The notes beneath the pieces were generated by a model. That model was given only the letters and a program-made list of their open reading frames with translations. It made no database searches and was not told where the DNA came from. Made by a program: the position numbers and the translations under genes. A DNA stretch of 64,000 bases from a virus. The stretch is from IMG/VR virus record IMGVR_UViG_3300033148_003055, positions 17,559 through 81,558 of that record. One strand, given 5' to 3'. Below are positions 8,724 to 15,525 of this stretch, one piece after another (the stretch's first letter is position 1; the number at the start of each line of letters is the position of its first letter).

Positions 8724-8942
8724 CTAGATGGTGATGGACTCGATGGCCTTCTCCACGGCCTTGGAGGCGCGGTGGCAGGTGCTGCGAGTGGCGGGGTCGA
8801 GCTCGGCAGCGTCGGCCTTCATCTCGGTGTAGTCGTTGACGATGAACTTGAGAAGGAGGATGTCCTTGGCAGTGAGCGTCACGTTCTTCGTTACGTCGAT
8901 CATGATTCCGGTCTCCTTGGTTGCGGTCGTTGTGTTGTTCAT
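8724..8942 (-). CDS. Small protein of promoter cassette 1
   Basis: 72 residues; ATG at 8942 with TAGGGGACAG upstream. A Thr-rich N-terminus (MNNTTTATKETG) precedes helices (TAKDILLLKFIVNDYTEMK). It is the first gene behind a strong promoter, and the same promoter/gene/hairpin layout recurs at 53407-53760. A high expression level is therefore likely. Function unknown. Confidence 0.6.
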   Translation of the reverse strand: MNNTTTATKETGIMIDVTKNVTLTAKDILLLKFIVNDYTEMKADAAELDPATRSTCHRASKAVEKAIESITI

Positions 8943-8965
8943 TTCTCTGTCCCCTATCTACTAGT

Positions 8966-9042
8966 AATATACACCATCTATCGGCGGATGCAAGGACAAA
9001 ATCCACGGATTCTGAAAATAATTTTAATGGCCCGTAGACCCC
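8966..9042 (-). promoter_or_regulatory. Sigma70-type promoter with conserved upstream block (cassette 1)
   Basis: On the minus strand TTGCAT (8988-8993) and TATATT (8966-8971) are 16 bp apart. Upstream, 8995-9042 closely matches 53710-53757 (GGATTTTGTC, ATTATTTTCAGAA, GGGTCTAC), suggesting an UP element or operator shared by two promoters. Confidence 0.6.
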
Positions 9043-9079
9043 TGTACGAGGCATTCTACGGGGGTCACGGCCTGAGGCC
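9031..9079 (-). terminator. Hairpins after the large terminase gene
   Basis: CCCGTAGA (9031-9038) pairs with TCTACGGG (9055-9062), and GGCC-TGA-GGCC lies at 9069-9079. Both fall between the TerL stop and the next promoter. They probably end the TerL transcript; there is no T-run. Confidence 0.45.
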
Positions 9080-9151
9080 CTGATGGGGAATCCGTGGACT
9101 CCTCACGATGGGGGCGTCTCGGGCGGTCATCCGGACGCCACGCCCGGGACC

Positions 9152-10510
9152 TCAGAGAAGGACGGCCTGCGGCTTCGGGGGAGGGGGCTTCGGCGGGACG
9201 AACGTGAGGGCGAGAGCGTCGGCGTGGTCGGGCGAGCGGCCGACCCGGGCCTTGACCTTCTCCTTGGCCTCGAGCTGGATACGGCCCTTGCCGTCGAACT
9301 TCTTGGAGATGGCGGCGAGCTGCCCGCCGAGCGCGGACCCCGCTCCCTTCAGCGAGAACTCCTCGTCGCGGAGGGCGAGCATCAGGTTCCAGTACATCTC
9401 GGCCCGGACGTTCTTGAACTGGTCGGGGTCGGTGGCGGACTCGGAGAAGATCACGGGGTTGACGTGGATGTCCTGCTCTTTGAGGATGTCGACTGCGCCG
9501 CCACCGTACCCTCCAGTGTTGTCGACGTTGACGTTGGTCGGGTCGAGCTTCCAGTCCTTGATCAGGTTAATGATCGTGCCGGCGGTCTCGGTCTCCCGCA
9601 TCGAGCGGTGCCCCTCGACGTGAAGGACGCCGCCGTTGTCCCGGACGATGAAGACGTTCTCGTCCCCGCCGAACCGGGCGGTGTCGACTCCCATCTTCCT
9701 GGCGCCACCCTTGGCGTGGTCCCTGGCCTCGGCCTCTTCGATCAGCGACAGGGCGATGAGCGCGTCGACGGCAGCGTCGGGGAACTCGCCCAGGACTCGG
9801 CTCTGCCACGCCGGGCTGCCCTCGCCCCACTCCTTCCGTCGCAGTTCGATCCACGCTTTGTCAGTCAGACCAGGGACGCCATCGGGTAGGTCGAAGGCGC
9901 TGATGTGGAGGTGATCCCACTCGTCAGCGATCTTCCCACGGAACGCTTCGTAGAACGGACCTGAGGGTCGAAGAGGGTTGCCGGAGTAAATGAGGACGCA
10001 GTTACCGGACGACATGTTCCCCTCGAAGGCCTCTGCCATTCCCGCAGTGAGGCCCGACGATTCATCGACGATCTGGAGTACGTGCGGAGCGTGAAGGCCC
10101 GACGCGCTGTCGGGTCGGGCTGGCGACAGAACGTGGGCGAACCACTTGGGCCCGAGTTGCCATCCGGTCTTCTGCATATCCCCGCCTAACCGCTCCTTCG
10201 AGTTGGCGTGCAGTCGGCGGACCTCGGCCCAGACTGTGGTCAAGGCCTGCTCCCAGGTGTTGGCGGTGACGACGGCGATGGAATCTTCGTGGCAGGCAGT
10301 GAACCAGAGCAGGAGGACTGCTAGGCACCAGCTTTTCCCAGAACCGTGTGAGGATCGCACCGCCAGCCGAACCGCTCCCTCTGGGTTGGAGGCAGCGAGC
10401 CGGAGGATACGCTGTTGCTTCCCCCACGGCTCGACCCCGAGGATGTTGCGGGCGAACCAGACTGGGTCGGTGGTGGCTTCTTCGATTACGAACTCGTCGC
10501 CCTTGATCAT
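9152..10510 (-). CDS. terL: Terminase large subunit
   Basis: 452 residues, a normal TerL size. The ATPase domain has Walker A SSHGSGKS (53-60) and Walker B LQIVDES (about 145-151). The C-terminal RNase H-like nuclease has GVDTARFGGDE (about 272), VDNTGGYGG (about 330) and SPDHADAL (about 430) as likely metal-binding acidic positions. The protein ends in a Pro-rich tail. It cuts and pumps DNA into the prohead. Its start overlaps the upstream coiled-coil gene (ATGA). Confidence 0.93.
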   Translation of the reverse strand: MIKGDEFVIEEATTDPVWFARNILGVEPWGKQQRILRLAASNPEGAVRLAVRSSHGSGKSWCLAVLLLWFTACHEDSIAVVTANTWEQALTTVWAEVRRLHANSKERLGGDMQKTGWQLGPKWFAHVLSPARPDSASGLHAPHVLQIVDESSGLTAGMAEAFEGNMSSGNCVLIYSGNPLRPSGPFYEAFRGKIADEWDHLHISAFDLPDGVPGLTDKAWIELRRKEWGEGSPAWQSRVLGEFPDAAVDALIALSLIEEAEARDHAKGGARKMGVDTARFGGDENVFIVRDNGGVLHVEGHRSMRETETAGTIINLIKDWKLDPTNVNVDNTGGYGGGAVDILKEQDIHVNPVIFSESATDPDQFKNVRAEMYWNLMLALRDEEFSLKGAGSALGGQLAAISKKFDGKGRIQLEAKEKVKARVGRSPDHADALALTFVPPKPPPPKPQAVLL

Positions 10511-10830
10511 AGCTTCTCTACCTCGGACAGCCCGGGGACGGCCGCGTCCTGCAGGCGCTTGACCTCGGCTTCAAGCTCGGCGATGCGGAGGCGCTTCCGC
10601 TCGATCGTCCTGCACGCCTGGCTGTACGCCCAGGCAGTCGGGTACGGCTGCCAATCGTGTGCGACGGCCAGGTCACGCTCCTCCTTGACCCGAATGAGTT
10701 GAGCCTCGAGTTCCTGATACTTGGACATGGCACCCTTCGGTGGGTCGCCCAGCTTCCGGTCGGTCTCAGGCTGGTACGCCCGCGGCCACCCAAACTCTAT
10801 TCGCCCGACCTTCATGTCGTCGCCGCTCAT
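10507..10830 (-). CDS. Coiled-coil protein upstream of terL
   Basis: 107 residues with a predicted coiled coil over about 38-95 (KYQELEAQLIRVKEERD; IERKRLRIAELEAEVKRL). Four-base overlaps on both sides. No known family; a packaging accessory role would be a guess. Confidence 0.6.
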   Translation of the reverse strand: MSGDDMKVGRIEFGWPRAYQPETDRKLGDPPKGAMSKYQELEAQLIRVKEERDLAVAHDWQPYPTAWAYSQACRTIERKRLRIAELEAEVKRLQDAAVPGLSEVEKL

Positions 10831-11135
10831 AGTTTCACCTCGCTCTCGTTAAGGGCGGGGGCAGTGATAAGCGCCTTGAGCCGTTTCACTTCGGCGATCA
10901 ACGCTGGCACGTCCTGACGAGATTGGGCGATGAAGTCGAGGTCGGCCTCGCACTGCTTATGATGCGCCATCCAACGCATGGCACACGCCGCCCACTTGAA
11001 CGGATTGAGCCTCCCCACGATAGTCGTCGGCATGATCGGGTTGCCGGTCCACACGATGCCACAGTCGCCATGCCACGGCCCAGCAGTTGCCGCGTCGCAC
11101 CTCTCCTTGATTGCTTTCAGATCGTCGTCGCTCAT
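10827..11135 (-). CDS. Ead/Ea22-like phage protein
   Basis: 102 residues with the hallmark ends of this phage family: LKAIKERCDAATAGPWH at the start and DFIAQSRQDVPALIAEVKRL near the end. Function of the family is unknown. Overlaps both neighbours by four bases. Confidence 0.65.
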   Translation of the reverse strand: MSDDDLKAIKERCDAATAGPWHGDCGIVWTGNPIMPTTIVGRLNPFKWAACAMRWMAHHKQCEADLDFIAQSRQDVPALIAEVKRLKALITAPALNESEVKL

Positions 11136-11482
11136 ATCCCACTCCCCTCCTTCTGCTCATCGGGGTCGTCCTCCGGCCCCGGGCCCATCACACCGATCCG
11201 CAGACCATCCTCGAGGATGAGGACTTCGTGGTTCGGGAAGACGTCCTTGAGGTGGTCGATGATCCGCTCGCTGTTGGCCTGACCGAGACGCTTCTCTGTG
11301 ATGATCACCACCGTGTCACCGGGCTCGAGCCGGACGCGCTTCAGCTCCGTCACCTCGATCATGTCCTCCGGGGTCGGTGGGGTCTCGGCGACCTCGGCGC
11401 CGTCGTGACTGAAACTGCCCGGTGACGTGCAGCCGGTGCGCTTCACGCCGCCTGTCTTGAACGAGTCCTTGGTCATTGCCAT
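11132..11482 (-). CDS. Hypothetical protein
   Basis: 116 residues. The N-terminal 40 are low complexity (Pro/Thr/Ser). A small alpha/beta region follows (DTVVIITEKRLGQANSE; NHEVLILEDGLRI), then an acidic tail. First protein gene after the tRNA cluster. No family recognised. Confidence 0.5.
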   Translation of the reverse strand: MAMTKDSFKTGGVKRTGCTSPGSFSHDGAEVAETPPTPEDMIEVTELKRVRLEPGDTVVIITEKRLGQANSERIIDHLKDVFPNHEVLILEDGLRIGVMGPGPEDDPDEQKEGSGI

Positions 11483-11497
11483 GTCGCTCTCCTCAGT

Positions 11498-11574
11498 TGG
11501 TAGCGGGAGCAGGATTCGAACCTGCGATCTCCGGCTTATGAAACCGGTGTGCTAGACCACTGCACCATCCCGCC
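11498..11574 (-). tRNA. tRNA-Met(CAU)
   Basis: 77 nt including encoded CCA. Acceptor GGCGGGA/TCCCGCT with a G1-U72 wobble, D arm GTGC/GCAC, anticodon loop TTCATAA, T arm GCAGG-TTCGAAT-CCTGC, discriminator A. A CAU anticodon could also be a lysidine-modified Ile tRNA. Confidence 0.85.
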
Positions 11575-11587
11575 CGCTACTCTCCAA

Positions 11588-11661
11588 TGGGGTGACCGGT
11601 GGGGGACGATCCCACGTCTGCTGGTACACAGCCAGCTATTCTTCCGTTGAACTACGGCCAC
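11588..11661 (-). tRNA. tRNA-His(GUG)
   Basis: 74 nt with CCA. Acceptor GTGGCCG/CGGTCAC, anticodon stem GCTGG/CCAGC with loop CTGTGTA, discriminator C as expected for His. The T loop (ATCGTCC) lacks U54 and A58. The base before G1 is A, so the usual encoded G-1 is absent. Confidence 0.8.
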
Positions 11662-11669
11662 TATTAAGG

Positions 11670-11761
11670 GTCCTCGACCAGGATTCGAACCTGGATTACC
11701 GGCGGACCGGTGTTCCGACCTACCGCCGTCGCGCGCAGCACGGCTATTGGAAGACCGAGGA
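11670..11761 (-). tRNA. tRNA-like element, class II size, anticodon not assignable
   Basis: Acceptor arms TCCTCGG/TCGAGGA and a perfect T arm (CCAGG-TTCGAAT-CCTGG) are clear, and a hairpin ACCGG-TCCG-CCGGT could be a long variable arm. The D and anticodon arms do not fold canonically, and no CCA follows. Degenerate tRNA or an unusual Leu/Ser/Tyr-type molecule. Confidence 0.4.
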
Positions 11762-11774
11762 CCATTCTCTTCTC

Positions 11775-11849
11775 TGGCGCCCTGACGGGGTGTCGATCCC
11801 CGCTCTCCCGCTAGACAGGCGGGTGTTCTGGCCGATGAACTACCAGGGC
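11775..11849 (-). tRNA. tRNA-Asp(GUC)
   Basis: 75 nt with CCA. Acceptor GCCCTGG/TCAGGGC, D arm GTTC/GAAC, anticodon stem CCCGC/GCGGG with loop CTGTCTA, T arm CGGGG-ATCGACA-CCCCG, discriminator G as in Asp tRNAs. U54 is replaced by A. Confidence 0.88.
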
Positions 11850-11861
11850 GCGCTGTGTATC

Positions 11862-11937
11862 TGGCAGGGCAGGAGGGATTCGAACCCCCAATCGCCCGGT
11901 CCGTAGCCGGGTGCCTTATCCGTTGGGCCACTGCCCC
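11862..11937 (-). tRNA. tRNA-Arg(ACG)
   Basis: 76 nt with CCA. Acceptor GGGGCAG/CTGCCCT, anticodon stem CCCGG/CCGGG with loop CTACGGA, T arm GGGGG-TTCGAAT-CCCTC, discriminator G. A34 presumably becomes inosine to read CGN codons. Confidence 0.9.
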
Positions 11938-11939
11938 GA

Positions 11940-12015
11940 TGGTCGGTGGGGGAGGATTTGAACCTCCGCCTTCACGCTTATCAGGCGCGTGCTCTGACCC
12001 CTGAACTACCCACCG
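11940..12015 (-). tRNA. tRNA-Ile(GAU)
   Basis: 76 nt with CCA. Acceptor CGGTGGG/CCCACCG, D arm GTTC/GAGC, anticodon loop CTGATAA, T arm GGAGG-TTCAAAT-CCTCC, discriminator A. Only two bases separate it from tRNA-Arg. Confidence 0.9.
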
Positions 12016-12026
12016 ACTCGTCGTAC

Positions 12027-12114
12027 TGGAGGAAGGCGGAGGACTTGCACCCCACCCCGTGAAGGGCGAACTGTTTTCTAAACAGGCCCGGCACGCTTGA
12101 CCGGTTCGCCTTCC
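12027..12114 (-). tRNA. tRNA-Ser(AGA), class II (tentative identity)
   Basis: 88 nt with CCA. Acceptor GGAAGGC/GCCTTCC, D arm CCGG/CCGG, anticodon loop TTAGAAA (AGA), long variable hairpin CCC-TTCAC-GGG. The T loop (TGCAAGT) and discriminator (U) are atypical, so amino acid identity is less certain than the class. Confidence 0.65.
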
Positions 12115-12122
12115 AGTTACTA

Positions 12123-12198
12123 TGGCGGGCCGCACAGGGGTCGAACCTGCACCCTCCTGATTTGGAATCAGGCGCTCTACCCTCTGAGCTTCCGACCC
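12123..12198 (-). tRNA. tRNA-Trp(CCA)
   Basis: 76 nt with encoded 3' CCA. Acceptor GGGTCGG/GCGGCCC with a G-G mismatch at 7-66, D arm GCTC/GAGC, anticodon stem CCTGA/TCAGG with loop TTCCAAA, T arm GCAGG-TTCGACC-CCTGT, discriminator G. Confidence 0.85.
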
Positions 12199-12206
12199 TC
12201 GGACGC

Positions 12207-12282
12207 TGGACCGGACGGAGGGACTTGAACCCTCACCTCCAGCATGGCGAGCTGGCGTGCAGCCGTTGAACACCACGCCCGG
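12207..12282 (-). tRNA. tRNA-Gly(GCC)
   Basis: 76 nt with CCA. Acceptor CCGGGCG/CGTCCGG, anticodon stem CCAGC/GCTGG with loop TCGCCAT, T arm GAGGG-TTCAAGT-CCCTC, discriminator U. Position 33 is C rather than U, as in the portal-embedded tRNA-Gln. Confidence 0.85.
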
Positions 12283-12293
12283 TCGAATACTTT

Positions 12294-12369
12294 TGGTGGA
12301 GACGGTCGGAATCGAACCGACCACACGGACCTTGCAAGGGTCTGTCGCCCCCTTGGAACATGCGCCCCC
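12294..12369 (-). tRNA. tRNA-Ala(UGC)
   Basis: 76 nt with CCA. Acceptor GGGGGCG/CGTCTCC contains the G3-U70 wobble that identifies Ala tRNAs, and discriminator A fits. Anticodon loop is CTTGCAA; T arm GTCGG-TTCGATT-CCGAC. The junction between the D and anticodon stems is one base short. Confidence 0.82.
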
Positions 12370-12380
12370 ACTCTCGACTA

Positions 12381-12456
12381 TGGTAGGACTGGTGGGCTTC
12401 GAACCCACAACCGTCAGATTAAGAATCTGCTGCTCGTCCACTTGAGCTTCAGTCCT
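12381..12456 (-). tRNA. tRNA-Lys(CUU)
   Basis: 76 nt with CCA. Perfect acceptor AGGACTG/CAGTCCT, D arm GCTC/GAGC, anticodon loop TTCTTAA, T arm GTGGG-TTCGAAG-CCCAC, discriminator A. Confidence 0.9.
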
Positions 12457-12464
12457 CTCGTTCC

Positions 12465-12557
12465 TGGTTGGGCCGCCTGGACTTGAACCAGGAACCTCCC
12501 GATTTCGGGTGCTCTGCCTCGCGAACTGGTACCCCAGCCGCTCTGAACTACAGCGCC
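12465..12557 (-). tRNA. tRNA-like element with deleted anticodon loop (probable pseudo-tRNA)
   Basis: The 3' half is tRNA-like (CCTGG-TTCAAGT-CCAGG, then CGGCCCA-A-CCA). The 5' side offers two poor acceptor partners: TGGGGTA at 12536 and GGCGCTGTAGTTC at 12557. The would-be anticodon arm CCCGA-AA-TCGGG has only a two-base loop. It sits in the regular spacing of the cluster, so it is probably a decayed tRNA. Confidence 0.4.
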
Positions 12558-12566
12558 TTCGTATCT

Positions 12567-12641
12567 TGGTCGGCGTGGCAGGGATCGAACCTGCGACGTC
12601 CTGCTCCCAAAGCAGGCCCCCTACCGCTGGGTCACACGCCG
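12567..12641 (-). tRNA. tRNA-Pro(UGG)
   Basis: 75 nt with CCA. Perfect acceptor CGGCGTG/CACGCCG, anticodon stem CCTGC/GCAGG with loop TTTGGGA, T arm GCAGG-TTCGATC-CCTGC, discriminator A. Its 5' ten bases overlap the 3' end of the upstream small CDS. Confidence 0.9.
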
Positions 12642-12862
12642 ACGATCATGTCCCCGGTCCTCCCGCACGCAGGGCAGACGACAGCGTAGAAGCTCGACGT
12701 CTGCCCAATCTGCAGGCGACCGTCCACGTAAAGCATCGGCGCACCACATCCGGTCTTACTGCACAGCACCCCGGCCTCCCTCTTTGTGGCCTCCTCTTGG
12801 GCGTCCTTCGCCCGCCTCATCGCCGCTCGGTTGTGGTCCGCCAACGTTTCCATCTCACCCAT
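12632..12862 (-). CDS. Small zinc-ribbon protein inside the tRNA cluster
   Basis: 76 residues from ATG at 12862, with GGGGAAG upstream. A helical N-terminus precedes LCSKTGCGAPM and CPACGRTG, a likely zinc site. It lies between tRNA-Thr and tRNA-Pro and overlaps the latter. Function unknown. Confidence 0.55.
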   Translation of the reverse strand: MGEMETLADHNRAAMRRAKDAQEEATKREAGVLCSKTGCGAPMLYVDGRLQIGQTSSFYAVVCPACGRTGDMIVGV

Positions 12863-12877
12863 GTCGCTTCCCCTATC

Positions 12878-12952
12878 TGGAGCCGGCGGAGGGTCTCGAA
12901 CCCCCGTCTGCACTTTACGAGAGTGCTGCTAAGCCAACTCAGCTACGCCGGC
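12878..12952 (-). tRNA. tRNA-Thr(CGU)
   Basis: 75 nt with CCA. Perfect acceptor GCCGGCG/CGCCGGC, anticodon stem GCACT/AGTGC with loop CTCGTAA, T arm GGGGG-TTCGAGA-CCCTC, discriminator U. Confidence 0.9.
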
Positions 12953-12962
12953 CCTTGTGAAC

Positions 12963-13031
12963 TGGTGGGCGGGGGCGCCCCATCGGCAAACAGCGGATTC
13001 GCCGTCGGAGTCTCGAACGCCTCCCCCGCCC
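12963..13031 (-). ncRNA. tRNA-like element lacking a normal T arm
   Basis: 69 nt. Acceptor-like arms GGGCGGG/CCCGCCC are followed by A-CCA. Inside are a hairpin GGAG/CTCC with loop GCGTTCGAGA, a seven-pair stem CGGCGAA/TTTGCCG with a seven-base loop TCCGCTG, and a short GGGG-CG-CCCC. It has no canonical T loop. It could be a decayed tRNA or a CCA-ended tRNA mimic. Confidence 0.3.
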
Positions 13032-13038
13032 CTTCCTA

Positions 13039-13099
13039 TGGTGCCGGCCTCCCGTCAGTCCGGGGCCCCGCGTGCTACACGGGGGTGCTAGCGGCCGGC
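13039..13099 (-). ncRNA. Short tRNA-like element with encoded CCA
   Basis: 61 nt. Perfect seven-pair acceptor GCCGGCC/GGCCGGC followed by A-CCA, with only two internal hairpins (CCCCG/CGGGG; CCCG/CGGG). It lacks a D arm and the TTC of a T loop. It heads the tRNA cluster. Decayed tRNA or mimic; not assignable. Confidence 0.3.
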
Positions 13100-13119
13100 G
13101 TCGTTGCCTTATCGGTCCA

Positions 13120-13293
13120 TCATCCCCAGACTTCAATGCCTTGTAGGGCGGCGTGTTGCCTGCATCCGAAGGCGGTGTGGATACTGCCCTTGAACTTCCC
13201 TTTCTGTACCGGGATCGAGGGGCTCCCCTCGAGCGGCCCGAAGCACGCCATGCACACCTTCCGGAAGTCCTGGGTCGGCTTGCGCTTGATCAT
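13120..13293 (-). CDS. Small Cys-containing protein
   Basis: 57 residues from ATG at 13293, beginning MIKRKPTQDFRKVC. CMACFGPLEG and FGCRQHAALQG suggest a small metal-binding site. It fits between the membrane protein gene and the tRNA cluster, with no overlap. Unknown function. Confidence 0.5.
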   Translation of the reverse strand: MIKRKPTQDFRKVCMACFGPLEGSPSIPVQKGKFKGSIHTAFGCRQHAALQGIEVWG

Positions 13294-13308
13294 CTCGTAT
13301 CCACCCCC

Positions 13309-13419
13309 CTACAGCTTCGAGTCCAGGTAATAGATCGCCACCCCGACCGACACAGCGAAGCCCACCCACAGGGTCAGCACCCCGAGCGCGATCCCGAGGA
13401 GGAGCCAGAGGATGGTCAT
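13309..13419 (-). CDS. Very small membrane protein
   Basis: 36 residues from ATG at 13419, nearly all hydrophobic (TILWLLLGIALGVLTLW; VGVAIYYLDSKL): one or two spans. Its start overlaps the upstream stop (ATGA). Possibly holin or antiholin related, but unproven. Confidence 0.55.
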   Translation of the reverse strand: MTILWLLLGIALGVLTLWVGFAVSVGVAIYYLDSKL

Positions 13420-13658
13420 GACTTCCTCCCCCACCTGGCGAGCCGGACGCCAAGCGTAGCCACGGCTTGGAACGGCCAGGTCACTGCACACGCGATCGCC
13501 ACGACCAGGATGACCGCGGCCATCACCGGCCAGAAGAACAGGGCGATGGCGACCAGCTTCCAGTCTTCGTCATCGATCTTCGAGGGAGCGTACCGGAGTA
13601 ACCCCACCCCCGTCAGGAACCCGACCAGTAGGTACCCCACTATCGCTAGGTATATCAC
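13416..13658 (-). CDS. Small membrane protein, paralogue of the adjacent upstream gene
   Basis: 80 residues from GTG at 13658, overlapping the upstream stop. Two hydrophobic segments (VIYLAIVGYLLVGF; FFWPVMAAVILVVAIACAV). The N-terminus matches that of the next gene (VGYLLVG plus LR), suggesting tandem duplication. Confidence 0.6.
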   Translation of the reverse strand: MIYLAIVGYLLVGFLTGVGLLRYAPSKIDDEDWKLVAIALFFWPVMAAVILVVAIACAVTWPFQAVATLGVRLARWGRKS

Positions 13659-13879
13659 TCCCCACCCCCGTCTCTGGGCTTGCACACCGTCGCCAGCCAC
13701 TGTACCGCCTTCGCCCACAACGCCAGTATCGTCAAGAGCAAAGCGATAGGCCAGCCGAAGACGAGGAACACGTTGAAGCCTTGGACCTCCAGCTCCGGCT
13801 GCGGGTCGAGCCAGCGCAGGTAAACAACCGCGAACACCGACCCGACCAACAGATACCCCACCACGTATACGGCGATCAC
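13655..13879 (-). CDS. Small membrane protein, paralogue of the adjacent downstream gene
   Basis: 74 residues from GTG at 13879 (GTGA overlap). VIAVYVVGYLLVG, then a polar stretch and a second span (FLVFGWPIALLLTILALW). Function unknown. Confidence 0.6.
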   Translation of the reverse strand: MIAVYVVGYLLVGSVFAVVYLRWLDPQPELEVQGFNVFLVFGWPIALLLTILALWAKAVQWLATVCKPRDGGGE

Positions 13880-15525
13880 TCCCCACCCCCCGTCTTGCGG
13901 ACCACGTCGCACTCCGTAGGCGCCAGCGGCATACGCTTGAGCGCAATCTCTGCGGCGACCCGGCTCTCATACCGACCCAGCGGCCTGAGGGCATTCATGC
14001 ACCACACCTCCCAAGGCAGCGGCGCGGGGCGGGCCATCACCCGCTTGACCTCATCCACGAGCGTCGGCGTGCCGTGGAAGCCCTTCGAGCCGAGGACCTT
14101 GTGCGCTTCGTCGATCACGCTCATCCTGCGGTCGGCCCTAGCCCTCAGGTCCTCCACCCTGTGGACCAGACTGTCAGGACCCCACTCTAATACCCCATAC
14201 ACTCCGAGGGCCTTGGCGATCCGGTTCTGGTACTGCCTGTAGACGTCGTTGAACTTGAGGTCGTACTTGAGCCGGTCGACCTCGTCCTGGGTCTTGGCGG
14301 CGATCACGACCATCTCGTCAAGCTCCCTCTCCAGCTGCCCGATCATCATCTGGGTGCCGGCCTCGGACCTGCGCTTGAGCTCGATCCAGTCGTGCTGCGA
14401 CTTGACCGCGTTCACGAGGTAGTCGACGTCCCACGGTTCCACGCCGTACACGTCCAGGGCCTTGGCTACCCCGACCTTGAAGTCGTCGAGCTTCTCCTCG
14501 AAGGTGTCCCGCTCCGTCCTGGTTTGTGACGCCCGCTCGTTCGCCTCGGTCAGCTTCGTCTCGAGTTCGACCCGCTTTTCGCGGATGAGTCTGACCTCGT
14601 CGACGATGTGGTCATCCTTCCCCCCGCTCAGGCTCCAGCCGAGGATGTTAAGCAGCGAGCCCCGCAGGGCGTAGTACCGCTTGTCCAGAGCGGCGTAGTT
14701 CTTCTTGAGCTCGTCCCGCCCCCTGATCGTCCTGGCGAGGGTCTCGCCGGTCACGGCGACGCCAGCCTTGTAGGCCTTGGTGTCTCGCTCTGCAGAATCC
14801 CGGTCCTCCCTGGCCTTGTGCGCCTCCACCACCCAGGCGTTGGCCTTGCGTTCGAGCTGACCGATCTTCTCCTGGTACCCGCGTACCTTCTCAGCTACGT
14901 CGATGAGGCTGGGTTGGACATTCGCCCCGATGAACGACATCCACACACTGTGAGCGCCGTCACGGATGCGAATGCCACCCATCTCAATGTCGACACTCCG
15001 GCCGAAGCCAACATCCTTCGTCGGCGGCTTCGGTGCGGTGACGGTGTTGGCGTTCATCCCGGTACATGCGCCGCAGTTGACGGGCACGTGCCCTGGACTG
15101 GCTACCGGGAACCTCACCCCGCACTGCTTGCATAGACTCGTGGTCACCCTGCGCTCGATGCGGAGACCATCGAAGTCGTCGTCCTTGGCCTTCGGCTTCC
15201 CCCGCTCACCGTAGCAGTCGCGGCAGACCATGCCGTCGTTCGCCACGACCATCGCCGCCCTGTAGTACATGAAACCACAGTCCAGGCACGGGACCTCGGG
15301 CTTGTCGGGGAACTTCTCGCCGTCGAGGATACGTTCGACTGTGTCCACAAGCCTGGCGCCCGCGTTGTCGTCCGGCTCGCCGAACATGTCGATGGTCCCG
15401 AACGTCTTCCAGTCGTCGTCGACCTTCAGCACCTGAACCGCGTCGTACCCCAGGTACGTCATCGCGGACATGAAGGCCATTGCCCTCTGTTCAGTCCGAT
15501 GGGTCACCTTCACCGTCTTGATCAT
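13876..15525 (-). CDS. Long coiled-coil protein with N-terminal zinc ribbons
   Basis: 549 residues from ATG at 15525, preceded by GAGGAG. Two Cys pairs (CLDCGFMY with CRDCYGE; CKQCGVRF with CGACTG, about residues 80-160) precede a long charged coiled coil (about 205-500). A repeated phrase, KALDVYGVEPW and KALGVYGVLEW, suggests internal duplication. It lies between TerS and the tRNAs. Could be structural or a packaging accessory; not recognised. Confidence 0.6.
   Translation of the reverse strand: MIKTVKVTHRTEQRAMAFMSAMTYLGYDAVQVLKVDDDWKTFGTIDMFGEPDDNAGARLVDTVERILDGEKFPDKPEVPCLDCGFMYYRAAMVVANDGMVCRDCYGERGKPKAKDDDFDGLRIERRVTTSLCKQCGVRFPVASPGHVPVNCGACTGMNANTVTAPKPPTKDVGFGRSVDIEMGGIRIRDGAHSVWMSFIGANVQPSLIDVAEKVRGYQEKIGQLERKANAWVVEAHKAREDRDSAERDTKAYKAGVAVTGETLARTIRGRDELKKNYAALDKRYYALRGSLLNILGWSLSGGKDDHIVDEVRLIREKRVELETKLTEANERASQTRTERDTFEEKLDDFKVGVAKALDVYGVEPWDVDYLVNAVKSQHDWIELKRRSEAGTQMMIGQLERELDEMVVIAAKTQDEVDRLKYDLKFNDVYRQYQNRIAKALGVYGVLEWGPDSLVHRVEDLRARADRRMSVIDEAHKVLGSKGFHGTPTLVDEVKRVMARPAPLPWEVWCMNALRPLGRYESRVAAEIALKRMPLAPTECDVVRKTGGGE

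Noticed and set aside
8644-9054. Protein starting MPRTGVYGPLKLF and its twin at 53407-53769
   Set aside because: The similarity comes from the conserved promoter block read as protein; the real genes start downstream with good ribosome sites.
11536-12441. 301-codon minus frame through the tRNA cluster
   Set aside because: Runs through tRNA genes and encodes repeated Gly/Ser/Pro segments from T arms; not a real gene.
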